The notes beneath the pieces were generated by a model. The model worked only from the letters and a program-made list of their open reading frames with translations, searched no databases and was not told the DNA's origin. This document shows positions 26,576 to 35,180 of a stretch of DNA of 61,739 nucleotides, one piece after another (the stretch's first letter is position 1; every line of letters begins with the position of its first letter). The position numbers and the translations under genes are program-made. Origin of the DNA: Prolixibacteraceae bacterium. GTDB lineage: Bacteria; Bacteroidota; Bacteroidia; Bacteroidales; Prolixibacteraceae. The stretch spans positions 1 to 61,739 of the forward strand of contig JAIOZY010000025.1 in assembly GCA_021740385.1 (NCBI GenBank), written 5' to 3'.

Positions 26576-27664
26576 ATGAAAAATATTGTAACCCTTTTCC
26601 TGCTGATCTCTTTATTTGCGTGCAACACGTCTAAAAAAGATGAACCTTTCTGGCCGCCCGAAAAAGCACCTGAACTGATCGGTCAAAAAGCCATAGCCGA
26701 TTTCTTCAGCCGTGATGATTATTGGCTGGTAACAACCGATGAATACCAGTCGATTCATTATTCCGAAGCTTGCACTGGTTTTGGTGCAGCCCGTTTTGCC
26801 AACCTTACCGGTAACGATCAAATTATTGAAAAACTAACCGAAAGGTACATGAAGGTAATTGAAGATTCGATTCCCATTACCGGCAACCACGTCGACGGGA
26901 ATGTGTACGGCATTTTGCCCCTTGAATTATACAAACACACGGGCATTGAAACATTCAAAGAACAAGGAATGTGGCTGGCCGACCAGCAGTGGGAAAACCC
27001 CACACCCGAAGGGTTATCGTACCAAACGCGCTTTTGGATCGATGATATTTGGATGATTGGCAGCCTGCAAACCCAGGCCTACCGTGTTACCGGGAATCCG
27101 GTTTATATCGAAAGGGCTGCAACCGAAATTGCCGCTTACCTCGACAAACTGCAACAAACAAACGGCCTGTTCCACCACGGGCCCGGCTTCCCTTTTTTCT
27201 GGGGCCGGGGCAACGGTTGGGTGGCGGCCGGACTGGCAGAAGTCATTTCGGAACTGCCACCTGAAAATGAACATTACGCCAAAATTCTCGACGGTTATAA
27301 AAAAATGATGGATGCCCTGGTAAAATACCAGGCAACCAACGGCATGTGGCGGCAACTTATCGACAAAGATTTTGCATGGGAAGAGACCTCTTGCACGGCC
27401 ATGTTTGGGTATGCATTGCGCATGGGTGTAAAATCGGGCAGGCTGAAAAATAAAAAATACCGCGAAGCCTACCAGAAAGCCTGGCTGGCTTTAACCGATT
27501 ACCTGAACGAAGAAGGCAAACTGACCGAAGTTTGTATTGGCACCGGCCAGCAAAACGACATTAACTTTTACCTTGAACGCCCAAGGATCACAGGCGATTT
27601 TCACGGGCAGGCACCATTGATTTGGTTTGCCGGCAGCCTGCTTAATAATGATCAGGAGATATAG
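26576..27664 (+). CDS. GH105/GH88 unsaturated glucuronyl hydrolase-like lipoprotein
   Basis: 362 residues; lipoprotein signal (LLISLFACNTSK). The alpha/alpha-barrel signature of YteR-type enzymes is present: RFWIDDIWMIGSLQ (catalytic Asp near residue 155), then GLFHHGPGFPFFWGRGNGWV and ETSCTAMFGYALRMG. These hydrolases remove unsaturated uronic acid from the end of lyase-made oligosaccharides, such as rhamnogalacturonan or ulvan. No polysaccharide lyase is in the window, so the substrate must be supplied from elsewhere. It is the first gene of the plus-strand run to the GH2 gene. Confidence 0.9.
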   Translation: MKNIVTLFLLISLFACNTSKKDEPFWPPEKAPELIGQKAIADFFSRDDYWLVTTDEYQSIHYSEACTGFGAARFANLTGNDQIIEKLTERYMKVIEDSIPITGNHVDGNVYGILPLELYKHTGIETFKEQGMWLADQQWENPTPEGLSYQTRFWIDDIWMIGSLQTQAYRVTGNPVYIERAATEIAAYLDKLQQTNGLFHHGPGFPFFWGRGNGWVAAGLAEVISELPPENEHYAKILDGYKKMMDALVKYQATNGMWRQLIDKDFAWEETSCTAMFGYALRMGVKSGRLKNKKYREAYQKAWLALTDYLNEEGKLTEVCIGTGQQNDINFYLERPRITGDFHGQAPLIWFAGSLLNNDQEI

Positions 27665-27673
27665 AACAGTGAA

Positions 27674-28390
27674 ATGCAGCACAAACCGTATTTAGCCTCA
27701 ACCATTTTTGCCATTTCAATGGCCTTTTTCGAAAGCGCTATTGTGGTGTACATCCGCTACATTGCCTATCCCGAAGGTTTTGATTTCCCTTTGCAGCCCA
27801 TCGTTAAATCGCTTGCACTTACCGAACTGTTACGGGAGGTATTTTCAATGATTATGCTGGGATCGGTTGCCTGCCTCATTTCCCGCAACCGCATGGAGCG
27901 CTTTGCCTGGTTCATTTACAATTTTGCCGTGTGGGACATTTTTTACTACATCTTTCTGAAACTGTTGCTAAACTGGCCCGAATCGGTTTTTACCATGGAT
28001 ATCCTCTTCCTGATACCCGTTATCTGGACAGGCCCCGTGCTGGCACCTGTCTTATTGTCGCTACTTATGATCCTGCTGTCCATGTTAATTATAAAAAAAA
28101 CGGCAAGAGGGCAACGGGTAAGTTTCACCACAACGGAATGGGCACTTTTCTTCGGAGGATCGCTGGTTGCCATTGTTTCTTTCACACTCGATTACCTCAA
28201 CTATTTTTTCGTCAAACATTCTTTTGGCGAATTGTTTTCGATGAAAAAGCACCTTGAAGCATCGGCCCATTATGAGCCCCAACATTTTTACTGGTTCATC
28301 TTTTTTGCCGGTTTTATGATAATTGCATCGGGTATTGCTGCTTTTCACCTGCGTACACGGCATTTTATTTCCAAATACCAAAACAAATAA
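27674..28390 (+). CDS. Integral membrane protein of unknown function
   Basis: 238 residues with about six hydrophobic segments: STIFAISMAFFESAIVVYI, VFSMIMLGSVACLI, FAWFIYNFAVWDIFYYIFL, VIWTGPVLAPVLLSLLMILL, GGSLVAIVSFTLDYL and FYWFIFFAGFMIIASGIAAF. No transporter or enzyme signature is recognised. It starts 9 bp after the GH105 stop and is probably cotranscribed. Similar proteins exist next to carbohydrate genes in other Bacteroidota, to my memory, but their role is not known. Confidence 0.75.
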   Translation: MQHKPYLASTIFAISMAFFESAIVVYIRYIAYPEGFDFPLQPIVKSLALTELLREVFSMIMLGSVACLISRNRMERFAWFIYNFAVWDIFYYIFLKLLLNWPESVFTMDILFLIPVIWTGPVLAPVLLSLLMILLSMLIIKKTARGQRVSFTTTEWALFFGGSLVAIVSFTLDYLNYFFVKHSFGELFSMKKHLEASAHYEPQHFYWFIFFAGFMIIASGIAAFHLRTRHFISKYQNK

Positions 28391-28448
28391 TTTCCAAATC
28401 GGGGCTATTGGTGTATATTTGCTAATGTCACTCTATAAAAAGGAAAAT

Positions 28449-29285
28449 ATGAAACGATTTTTTTCCCTGTTTCTGCTATTGGCTTTTTTTGGCGGGGCAA
28501 CAGCCCAAAACACCGACACCCTGTTCCTGTGGCCGGGGCAAGTACCGGGCGAAAACGCCCCAAAACAAGCAGCCGTTTTATCCGATAATACCTCGCGAAA
28601 CGTAACACGTCTGGCAAAAGTAACAAACCCATTACTCCTTGCTTTTAAACCTGAAAACGGGAAGGAGAAGGCCTGTATGATTGTGTGCCCCGGGGGAGGC
28701 TACCACCACCTGGCCCTTGACATTGAAGGGACAGAAATTGCAGCATGGTTGAACACATTAGGCATTGCAGCCTGGGTGCTTCAATACCGTGTACCCGGAA
28801 ACCCCGATGGAGCCCTGCAGGACATACAGCGGGCCATGCGGCTGGTTAAACAGCAAAACCCGGGCAAAAAAGTTGGTGTTATGGGCTTTTCTGCAGGGGG
28901 AAGCCTTTCGGCCAGGGCAGCAACACGTTTCAACCAAAACACATACCCATACACCGATGCAGCAGATTCCATTTTGCCACGGCCCGATTTTGTCGCGCTG
29001 CTCTACCCCGCCTACCTCGACCAGGGCGAAAACCGCACGCTTACACCCGAACTAACGCTTTCTGAAAAAACTCCGCCCATGTTCTTGTTTGGGACAGCCG
29101 ACGACAAGCTCTGCAACAGTTCGCTGGTTATGGCACAGGCCCTTCGCGACAACGGCATCCCGGTTGAACTGCACATTTTACCCTTTGGCGGGCACGGCTA
29201 CGGAAAACGCAGCGGGAATATTGCAGCCGAAACATGGCCGGCACTTTTGAAAAACTGGTTAAACAGTCAACTTACAAACAGATGA
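28449..29285 (+). CDS. Secreted alpha/beta hydrolase, acetylxylan-esterase-like
   Basis: 278 residues from the ATG at 28449, which opens the signal peptide MKRFFSLFLLLAFFGGATAQ. An ATG 126 bp upstream would overlap the preceding gene. BD-FAE/esterase-type features: DTLFLWPGQVPG, the oxyanion strand ACMIVCPGGGYHHLA, the nucleophile elbow GFSAGG (Ser near 147), an Asp near PPMFLFGTADDKLC, and a closing His in LPFGGHGYG. It is predicted to remove acyl groups from plant or algal glycans. Its stop overlaps the next start (ATGA at 29282). Confidence 0.88.
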   Translation: MKRFFSLFLLLAFFGGATAQNTDTLFLWPGQVPGENAPKQAAVLSDNTSRNVTRLAKVTNPLLLAFKPENGKEKACMIVCPGGGYHHLALDIEGTEIAAWLNTLGIAAWVLQYRVPGNPDGALQDIQRAMRLVKQQNPGKKVGVMGFSAGGSLSARAATRFNQNTYPYTDAADSILPRPDFVALLYPAYLDQGENRTLTPELTLSEKTPPMFLFGTADDKLCNSSLVMAQALRDNGIPVELHILPFGGHGYGKRSGNIAAETWPALLKNWLNSQLTNR

Positions 29286-30625
29286 AAAAAATCCTTTTAC
29301 TTTTTATAATCGCCGGTATAGCTGCATGGTCAGGCAAGAAACCGACTGAAAAAAACACCTATCTAGGCATTCCGGTATCAGAAATTGAAACAGCCGTTAC
29401 AAAGCATCTTACCAACTGGTTCCCAAAAGTAATCGACACCGTTAACGGGGGATACTACACAAACTTTGAATACAACTGGGAAGGGTGCAACGACCAGGAT
29501 AAAATGATTGTAACCCAGGCCCGCGATATGTGGACCGCTTCAAGAGCTTCACAATTATTACCCGACAGTAATTTATACCGGCAATATGCTCAACACGGTT
29601 TTAATTACCTCGTAAACTTCATGTGGGACAAAAAAAACGGAGGCTTTTATCTTTATTATCAGCCTGACAAACCCTTAGAACATGCCTCCTACAAATTAAT
29701 TTACGGCAATGCCTTTGCCCTTTATGCCCTGGCCGAATATGCCAAAATCAATCCTTCGGAAAAGGTTTTTTCGTGGATAAATAAAACCTTTAACTGGATT
29801 GATTCGGTTGCGCATGATGATTTGAACAGGGGATATTATAATTTAATCCTCGATGATGAACTGAAAAAAGACACACAAAAAAACCGGAAATTCATTAAAC
29901 GGCAAGGCTGGGGCCAACCTGAATGGAAAGGCCAAAACACATCCATCCACCTGCTTGAGGCGCTCACAGCCGTTTACAAAGTTATGCCTTCGCCAAAAAT
30001 ACGCGAACGGCTTGCCGAAATGCTTGTTTTGGTACGCGATACCATGGTGCAGCCCGACAGCAGCCTGAAACTTTATTTTACCAGCAACTGGGAACCAATC
30101 AACCATTCAAAAAAACCGAAACACTATATTCAAAAAAACATTTACAACGATCATATTTCCTTTGGTCACAACATCGAAACGGCATACCTCATAATCGATG
30201 CCGCAGAAACCCTTTACGGAAAAGTTGATACAGTATCGTTAAAAGTGGCAAAAGCACTCACCGCCCACAGCCTGAAATACGGATTTGATGAAAATTTTCA
30301 CGGGTTGTTCGACAAAGGGTATGTGTTTAACGGGCAAATTGAAATTGTTGACAACCGCAAAACATGGTGGTCGCAATTTGAAGCGCTGCATACCCTGGCC
30401 CTGATGAACCGCTATTTCCCCAATAATGAAACATATCCCAAGGCCTTTGCAGGTATGTGGAATTACATCAAACGGGACTTGTACGATCACGAATACAGCG
30501 GCTACTACAACAACGGGCTCGACATGAACCCCTATGATATAAAAGAGCGCAAAGCGCACAACTGGAAAGGCCCCTATCACGACGGCAGGGCATTGATGCA
30601 AATATGGCTTTACACGAAATTTTGA
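29282..30625 (+). CDS. AGE-family sugar epimerase/isomerase
   Basis: 447 residues from the ATG at 29282, which overlaps the esterase stop by 4 bp. Signal-like N-terminus MKKILLLFIIAGIAAWS. The (alpha/alpha)6 barrel of N-acylglucosamine 2-epimerase/cellobiose 2-epimerase proteins is seen: WFPKVIDTVNGGYYTNFEYN, MWTASRASQLL, FMWDKKNGGFYLYY, the His-containing FGHNIETAYLI, and TWWSQFEALHTLALM. The two catalytic His regions are present. An export signal is unusual for this cytosolic family, so it may act on oligosaccharide ends in the periplasm. Confidence 0.85.
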   Translation: MKKILLLFIIAGIAAWSGKKPTEKNTYLGIPVSEIETAVTKHLTNWFPKVIDTVNGGYYTNFEYNWEGCNDQDKMIVTQARDMWTASRASQLLPDSNLYRQYAQHGFNYLVNFMWDKKNGGFYLYYQPDKPLEHASYKLIYGNAFALYALAEYAKINPSEKVFSWINKTFNWIDSVAHDDLNRGYYNLILDDELKKDTQKNRKFIKRQGWGQPEWKGQNTSIHLLEALTAVYKVMPSPKIRERLAEMLVLVRDTMVQPDSSLKLYFTSNWEPINHSKKPKHYIQKNIYNDHISFGHNIETAYLIIDAAETLYGKVDTVSLKVAKALTAHSLKYGFDENFHGLFDKGYVFNGQIEIVDNRKTWWSQFEALHTLALMNRYFPNNETYPKAFAGMWNYIKRDLYDHEYSGYYNNGLDMNPYDIKERKAHNWKGPYHDGRALMQIWLYTKF

Positions 30626-30663
30626 AACAGCCCTCACCTTTGAAAACAGAAAATTTTAATAAT

Positions 30664-32442
30664 ATGAAAGTTAATATCCTGACAGTAACCCTTATGCTTT
30701 TGCTCCTAATGGTTAATTATACATGGGGGCAAACTGCAATGATTAATCCTCAGGCAAGAAATTCAGTGAGCCTGAACGGGAAGTGGAATGTTATAGTTGA
30801 CCCAACAGGAATTGGTGAATGGCGACAGGTTTGGTTGGAAAAAAAACCGGAAAAGAAAACCGACTTTTACGAGTATTCTTTTGATGGAAGCCCAACATTC
30901 ACGGTACCGGGTGATTTTAATTCTCAAATGTGCGAGTTGGCTTTTTTTGAGGGAATAGTCTGGTATAGGAAACAATTTAATTATTCAGGAATAAAAGGGA
31001 AACATCTATTCCTCTATTTTGGGGCTGTAAATTATCTATCCGATGTTTTTTTAAACGGAGAAAAGATTGGGAATCACGAAGGTGGCTTCACCCCTTTTCA
31101 ATTTGAAATAACAGATAAAATACAACAAGGAACAAACAATATTGTGGTTAAGGTTGACAACAGCCGCCACAGTAACGGGTTGCCGGGAAATGGCTATGAT
31201 TGGCTGAACTACGGAGGAATAACCCGCGATGTTTGCATTATTGAAACAAACGACACCTATATCGCCGATTATTCCATTCATTTGAAAAAAGGAAGCCTTA
31301 ATACGGTTTCTGGAAGTTTACAACTGGCTGGCAATAAACCTGAACAAAACATAACCCTTGAAATAGCTGAGCTTGATATTCTATACCAAACAAAAACAAA
31401 TAAGAACGGACTTGCACGGGTTGAATTCACTTCAGATTTTGAGCTCTGGTCGCCCGATAATCCAAAACTTTATACCATTAAAATTAAATGCGGCACTGAT
31501 TCAATTTCTGATCACATCGGGTTCAGAAGTATCGAAATAAAAGGGAACAAAATATTGCTGAACAAAAAGCCCGTATTCCTGAAAGGGGTGAACATCCATG
31601 AAGAAAACCCGTACTCAGGTTCGAGGGCACATTCGCCTGAAGATGCAAAAATACTGTTGAATGCAGCAAAAGAATTGGGATGTAACCTGGTTCGTTTAGC
31701 CCATTACCCCCATAACGAAAACATGGTACGCGAAGCTGAAAAAATGGGTATAATGGTATGGGATGAATTACCGGTTTATCAACACATCGATTTTTCCGAC
31801 AGCCTTGTCCCGCTTAAAATGGAAAGGATGCTTTCTGAAATGGTTCATCGCGATAAAAACCGTTGTGGGGTTATTATATGGTGCTTATCAAATGAAACCT
31901 GGTCGTTCACAAAAAACAGGGACAAGGAATTAATCCGCCTCACAAAAAAATGCAAGACACTTGATTCCACACGTTTAGTAACACATGTAATTAATTCACA
32001 AGGGTATCAAAACAACACTTTTAACGTGTGGGACACCCTTTATTATCATTCTGATTTAATCGCCCTGAATGAATACATTGGTTGGTATGTTCCGTGGCAA
32101 GGCAAGCCATCCGACACAAAATGGAAATTAGTATGCCCCGACAAACCCGTTTTTATTTCAGAATTTGGAGGAGAAGCCCTATATGGCAATAATGATGGAC
32201 CAAAAGACGAGGCTGCCTATTGGACTGAAGATTACCAGGAAAACATTTACAGGGATCAAATTGAAATGTTTTCTACCGTACCAAACTTATGTGGGGTTTG
32301 CCCATGGCTTTTGTTCGACTATAAATCATTAGGCCGCTTGCACCCTGTATATCAGAAAGGATACAACAGAAAGGGATTGCTATCGGAAAAAGGCGAGAAG
32401 AAAAAAGCCTGGTTTGTTATGAAGAAATATTATTCAAAATAA
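30664..32442 (+). CDS. GH2 family beta-glycosidase
   Basis: 592 residues from the ATG at 30664, which starts a signal peptide (MKVNILTVTLMLLLLMVNYTWG). Order: sugar-binding domain (ARNSVSLNGKWNVIVDPTG, WYRKQFNYSGIKGKHLFLYF), immunoglobulin-like domain, then a TIM barrel with VFLKGVNIHEENPY. The acid/base Glu is in WCLSNETWSF near residue 411 and the nucleophile Glu in FISEFGGEA near 499. The length fits beta-glucuronidase/beta-galactosidase enzymes lacking the extra C-terminal domains. The upstream esterase, epimerase and GH105 genes suggest uronic-acid-containing glycans. Confidence 0.92.
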   Translation: MKVNILTVTLMLLLLMVNYTWGQTAMINPQARNSVSLNGKWNVIVDPTGIGEWRQVWLEKKPEKKTDFYEYSFDGSPTFTVPGDFNSQMCELAFFEGIVWYRKQFNYSGIKGKHLFLYFGAVNYLSDVFLNGEKIGNHEGGFTPFQFEITDKIQQGTNNIVVKVDNSRHSNGLPGNGYDWLNYGGITRDVCIIETNDTYIADYSIHLKKGSLNTVSGSLQLAGNKPEQNITLEIAELDILYQTKTNKNGLARVEFTSDFELWSPDNPKLYTIKIKCGTDSISDHIGFRSIEIKGNKILLNKKPVFLKGVNIHEENPYSGSRAHSPEDAKILLNAAKELGCNLVRLAHYPHNENMVREAEKMGIMVWDELPVYQHIDFSDSLVPLKMERMLSEMVHRDKNRCGVIIWCLSNETWSFTKNRDKELIRLTKKCKTLDSTRLVTHVINSQGYQNNTFNVWDTLYYHSDLIALNEYIGWYVPWQGKPSDTKWKLVCPDKPVFISEFGGEALYGNNDGPKDEAAYWTEDYQENIYRDQIEMFSTVPNLCGVCPWLLFDYKSLGRLHPVYQKGYNRKGLLSEKGEKKKAWFVMKKYYSK

Positions 32443-32501
32443 CGACATGCGAAATAACAGTAAGACACTGCAAAACAAAACAACAAATCGCACTTATTAT
32501 G

Positions 32502-33755
32502 TTAATTATCCCGGTTATTCAAATCATATACCATCAACACATCCCCGTGCCTCATGAAAAGCTTGCCATCAAAAATACAGGGATGCGACCAGTGTGGCCC
32601 GCTTCCCTTATCCACTTTGAATGAACTCACTACTTCAAAGCCCGCGGGATCGGGTTTAACCAACCCCACATGACCGGTTTTCTCAATATACACGTATAAC
32701 ATCCCGTCGGCAAAAACCATTTCGCCTTTCGAATGCCATTTTTCATTATACATCACTTCACCGGTGTTCCAATCGAGGCAGGCCCAGCTACCCATGTTAT
32801 TATGTATCCAGTACGATCCGTAAAGGTAGCCCTCATGCTCAATCAAACCATGATGGTGATTGTCCATGAGCGAATCGGTATAAACTTCTTCAATAGCACT
32901 GACATCATCGTTTACACGAAGCATTTTTGCCGGGTAATCGTATCCAATCGACAGAAAAATCATGTTGCCTTTTGCTACTGGAGAATTGGCCCATATCATA
33001 CCCTTGGGTTGCCACGTCCACTTTGAAGGGTCGAAATACTTGTAAGCGGTTTTGATTTCACCATTTTCGGGGTCAACGATGAAGAAATCGCTGGCCGAAG
33101 CTCCCAGTATGTATTTTTTGCCGTTAAGCGTGTGTAAAATTGGAGATACGTAGGAACGCTGACCGTCAGTCGAAGGGCTTTTCCAAATTTCTTTGCCGGT
33201 GATTTTGTCGAATGCAACAAAAGTTGTTTGTTCTCCAGCCGGTGAACAAATCACCTTTTCATCAACAATCAGTGGCGATTCGGCAACACCCCAAACATGC
33301 CAGTCGGCTTCGTAATCTTTGTCGACATTTATTTTCCAGTTAACAGCTCCGGTTTCAGCATTGAGGCATACCAGTTCACCCATCCCGCTCACAATGTAAA
33401 TCCTGTCACCCTCAATGGTTGGCGTGCTGCGGGTATTGGGAAACGAGCCCTGCCATGCTTTGCCATAGGCAACCTGCCATTTTTTTGTCCCTTTAAAATC
33501 GATGCAGGTAAGGTAATCCATGCTGTCGATACGTCCCGATGCATAAATGTAATTCCCGTTGGAAATAACCGACGACCAGCCATCGCCAATACCTTCATAA
33601 TCAAGCAGCAATTCAGGCCCGGCTTCAGGCCATTCTTTCAGAAGTCCGCTTTCGGGAAATTTCCCGTCGCGGGCAGGCCCGCGAAACTGGTAAATTTGTG
33701 CCAACGAGGCGAATACAGCAAAAACCAATAACTGGACAAGTATTACTCTTTTCAT
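32502..33755 (-). CDS. PQQ-like beta-propeller protein
   Basis: 417 residues from the ATG at 33755, which begins a signal peptide (MKRVILVQLLVFAVFASLAQ). A longer frame to 33875 adds a charged, improbable front across a palindrome. Blades of the quinoprotein/BamB type: FRGPARDGKFPESGLLKEWP, YASGRIDSMDYLTCIDFKG, VCLNAETGAVNWKINVD, VAFDKITGKEIWKSPS and ACLDWNTGEVMYNEKW. No dehydrogenase active site is evident, so it is more likely a periplasmic propeller of unknown partner than a PQQ enzyme. Its 3' end faces the GH2 gene, 59 bp away. Confidence 0.85.
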   Translation of the reverse strand: MKRVILVQLLVFAVFASLAQIYQFRGPARDGKFPESGLLKEWPEAGPELLLDYEGIGDGWSSVISNGNYIYASGRIDSMDYLTCIDFKGTKKWQVAYGKAWQGSFPNTRSTPTIEGDRIYIVSGMGELVCLNAETGAVNWKINVDKDYEADWHVWGVAESPLIVDEKVICSPAGEQTTFVAFDKITGKEIWKSPSTDGQRSYVSPILHTLNGKKYILGASASDFFIVDPENGEIKTAYKYFDPSKWTWQPKGMIWANSPVAKGNMIFLSIGYDYPAKMLRVNDDVSAIEEVYTDSLMDNHHHGLIEHEGYLYGSYWIHNNMGSWACLDWNTGEVMYNEKWHSKGEMVFADGMLYVYIEKTGHVGLVKPDPAGFEVVSSFKVDKGSGPHWSHPCIFDGKLFMRHGDVLMVYDLNNRDN

Positions 33756-33782
33756 ATACTTTATATTGTTTTTTAAAAATAA

Positions 33783-33800
33783 TCCCGATGTACATCGGGA
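33783..33800. repeat. Palindromic repeat
   Basis: TCCCGATGTACATCGGGA is an 18-base perfect palindrome just upstream of the propeller gene. The related forms CCTGATGTACATCGGG and TCCCGACGTACGTCGGGA lie in the element at 44.4-44.8 kb, so it is a dispersed short repeat. Confidence 0.65.
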
Positions 33801-33878
33801 GAACAAGCCCCGAAAATTCAAGGCTCGTTTCATTCGATTTAATTTTTTTTTATACCATTTGAAGGTTAAGACCATCGT

Positions 33879-33894
33879 CGGGGGAAAAACCCCG
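33879..33894 (-). terminator. Possible terminator after the cytochrome bd operon
   Basis: Stem CGGGG / CCCCG with an A5/T5-type loop, 19 bases past the stop of the CydX-like gene. No T-run follows it on the minus strand, so efficiency is uncertain. Confidence 0.35.
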
Positions 33895-33912
33895 ATTATT
33901 CAGTAAAAATCA

Positions 33913-34032
33913 TTATTCTTCGCCCTCTTCAAGTTTCGACTCATAACGTTTCAACGCCAGCCTTACAAGCACGTACGTTACAATAATCAGTAACGGCCAG
34001 GTAAGAAATCCCAATATTCCGGATATTATCAT
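33913..34032 (-). CDS. CydX-like small third subunit of cytochrome bd oxidase
   Basis: 39 residues. It begins MIISGILGFLTWPLLIIV, one membrane helix of ~18-20 residues, followed by TYVLVRLALKRYESKLEEGEE, a charged tail. It starts 17 bp after the cydB stop on the same strand. The size, single N-out helix and acidic C-terminus match the small CydX/CbdX-type subunits that stabilise the haem site of bd oxidases, although the sequence is not E. coli CydX-like. An alternative is a CcoQ-like or unrelated small membrane protein. It is easily missed because of its length. Confidence 0.65.
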   Translation of the reverse strand: MIISGILGFLTWPLLIIVTYVLVRLALKRYESKLEEGEE

Positions 34033-34049
34033 GATTGCATTTTTTAAGG

Positions 34050-35180
34050 TTAATATTTATGTCCCTCTTCCCCCATTTCTTCTTTGTCAATCTTTTTGTT
34101 GTTGATCGATTTCCAGGCATACCAAATATATGCAATTACAAAAGGCACCAATAACGACACCCACGACATGACCGTGAGGGTAAATTCGCTCGACGAACTG
34201 TTCCTGATATTCAGAGACGACTGCAAATCGAATGCCGAAGGATAGTAGCAGGTACTGTTAAACCCGGCTGTAAGAAAGAGGGAAAAAACAACCAAAACCG
34301 TACCCGGTCCCGAATACCATATTCCTTTTCCGGCTTTCCGCAAAAAGTCGTTAAAAATACCATACAACACCATAAGCGTTCCGGCCAAAAAGAAGATAAA
34401 CACCACCGGCATTTCGAGCAGGTTATGCAGGTACTTGTATTTTTCGAGCGATACCTCCATATTCTCGGGATTAAAAGCGAAACCGCTTTTCAGCAACAAA
34501 ACAGTCACAAAAAACAGGAAGAAAATAACAAACGGAACCGAGTTAATCAATAAATGCTTTTTTGTTTTTGCTGATATTTCTTCATCTTCAATTGAATTGT
34601 TGAAGTAAAGCAGTGCCAGTACACGTGTGAGGAAAAACACGGTTAATCCGAGCGACAAGTTATGGACATTCAGTGCTGCCTCGAGACCGCGTGCCCCGGT
34701 TTGCCAGGTTACCTGGTTGTAATCGTTAAGCGAAAACTGTGCCCCGTTAAAAAACGTCCCAACGGCAATGCCAATCAAAATGGTACCCATTAAGCCGTTA
34801 ACGACTAAAAAAGCCTCGTACACTTTTGTTCCCAGAAAATTGGCGGGTTTTGTGCGGTATTCGTACGAAACGGCCTGTATAATGAACGAGAATAAAATGG
34901 TAATCCACACCCAGTAAGCGCCGCCAAAACTGGTAGCATAAAACAGCGGGAACGATGCAAAAAATGCTCCCCCGAACGTAACGAGGGTTGTAAAGGTAAA
35001 CTCCCATTTACGCCCAAGCGTGTTCACCAGCATGGTACGCTGCAATTCGGTTTTGCCAATGGTATACAACAACGATTGCCCGCCCTGCACAAACATAAGA
35101 AACACCAGCAAAGCCCCTAACAACGAGATAATAATCCACCAGTATTCCTGTAATAACGAATAAGATATTGCAGCTATCAT
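34050..35180 (-). CDS. cydB: Cytochrome bd ubiquinol oxidase subunit II
   Basis: 376 residues with about nine hydrophobic segments. Family markers: the N-terminal LLQEYWWIIISLLGALLVFL region and FVQGGQSLLYTIG, a canonical CydB signature. Next come NTLGRKWEFTFTTLVTFGGA and YEYRTKPANFLGTKVYEAFL, then a C-terminal helix (LTVMSWVSLLVPFVIAYIWYAW). It forms the heterodimer with CydA that reduces O2 with quinol at high affinity. It overlaps cydA by 4 bp and is followed 17 bp later by the CydX-like gene. Confidence 0.96.
   Translation of the reverse strand: MIAAISYSLLQEYWWIIISLLGALLVFLMFVQGGQSLLYTIGKTELQRTMLVNTLGRKWEFTFTTLVTFGGAFFASFPLFYATSFGGAYWVWITILFSFIIQAVSYEYRTKPANFLGTKVYEAFLVVNGLMGTILIGIAVGTFFNGAQFSLNDYNQVTWQTGARGLEAALNVHNLSLGLTVFFLTRVLALLYFNNSIEDEEISAKTKKHLLINSVPFVIFFLFFVTVLLLKSGFAFNPENMEVSLEKYKYLHNLLEMPVVFIFFLAGTLMVLYGIFNDFLRKAGKGIWYSGPGTVLVVFSLFLTAGFNSTCYYPSAFDLQSSLNIRNSSSSEFTLTVMSWVSLLVPFVIAYIWYAWKSINNKKIDKEEMGEEGHKY

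Noticed and set aside
32502-33755. PQQ-dependent dehydrogenase function
   Set aside because: Only generic propeller blades are visible, without the disulfide and metal-ligand residues of the quinoprotein dehydrogenases.
33756-33875. Longer N-terminus for the PQQ-like propeller protein
   Set aside because: The extension is basic, crosses a palindrome, and hides the signal peptide that starts at 33755.
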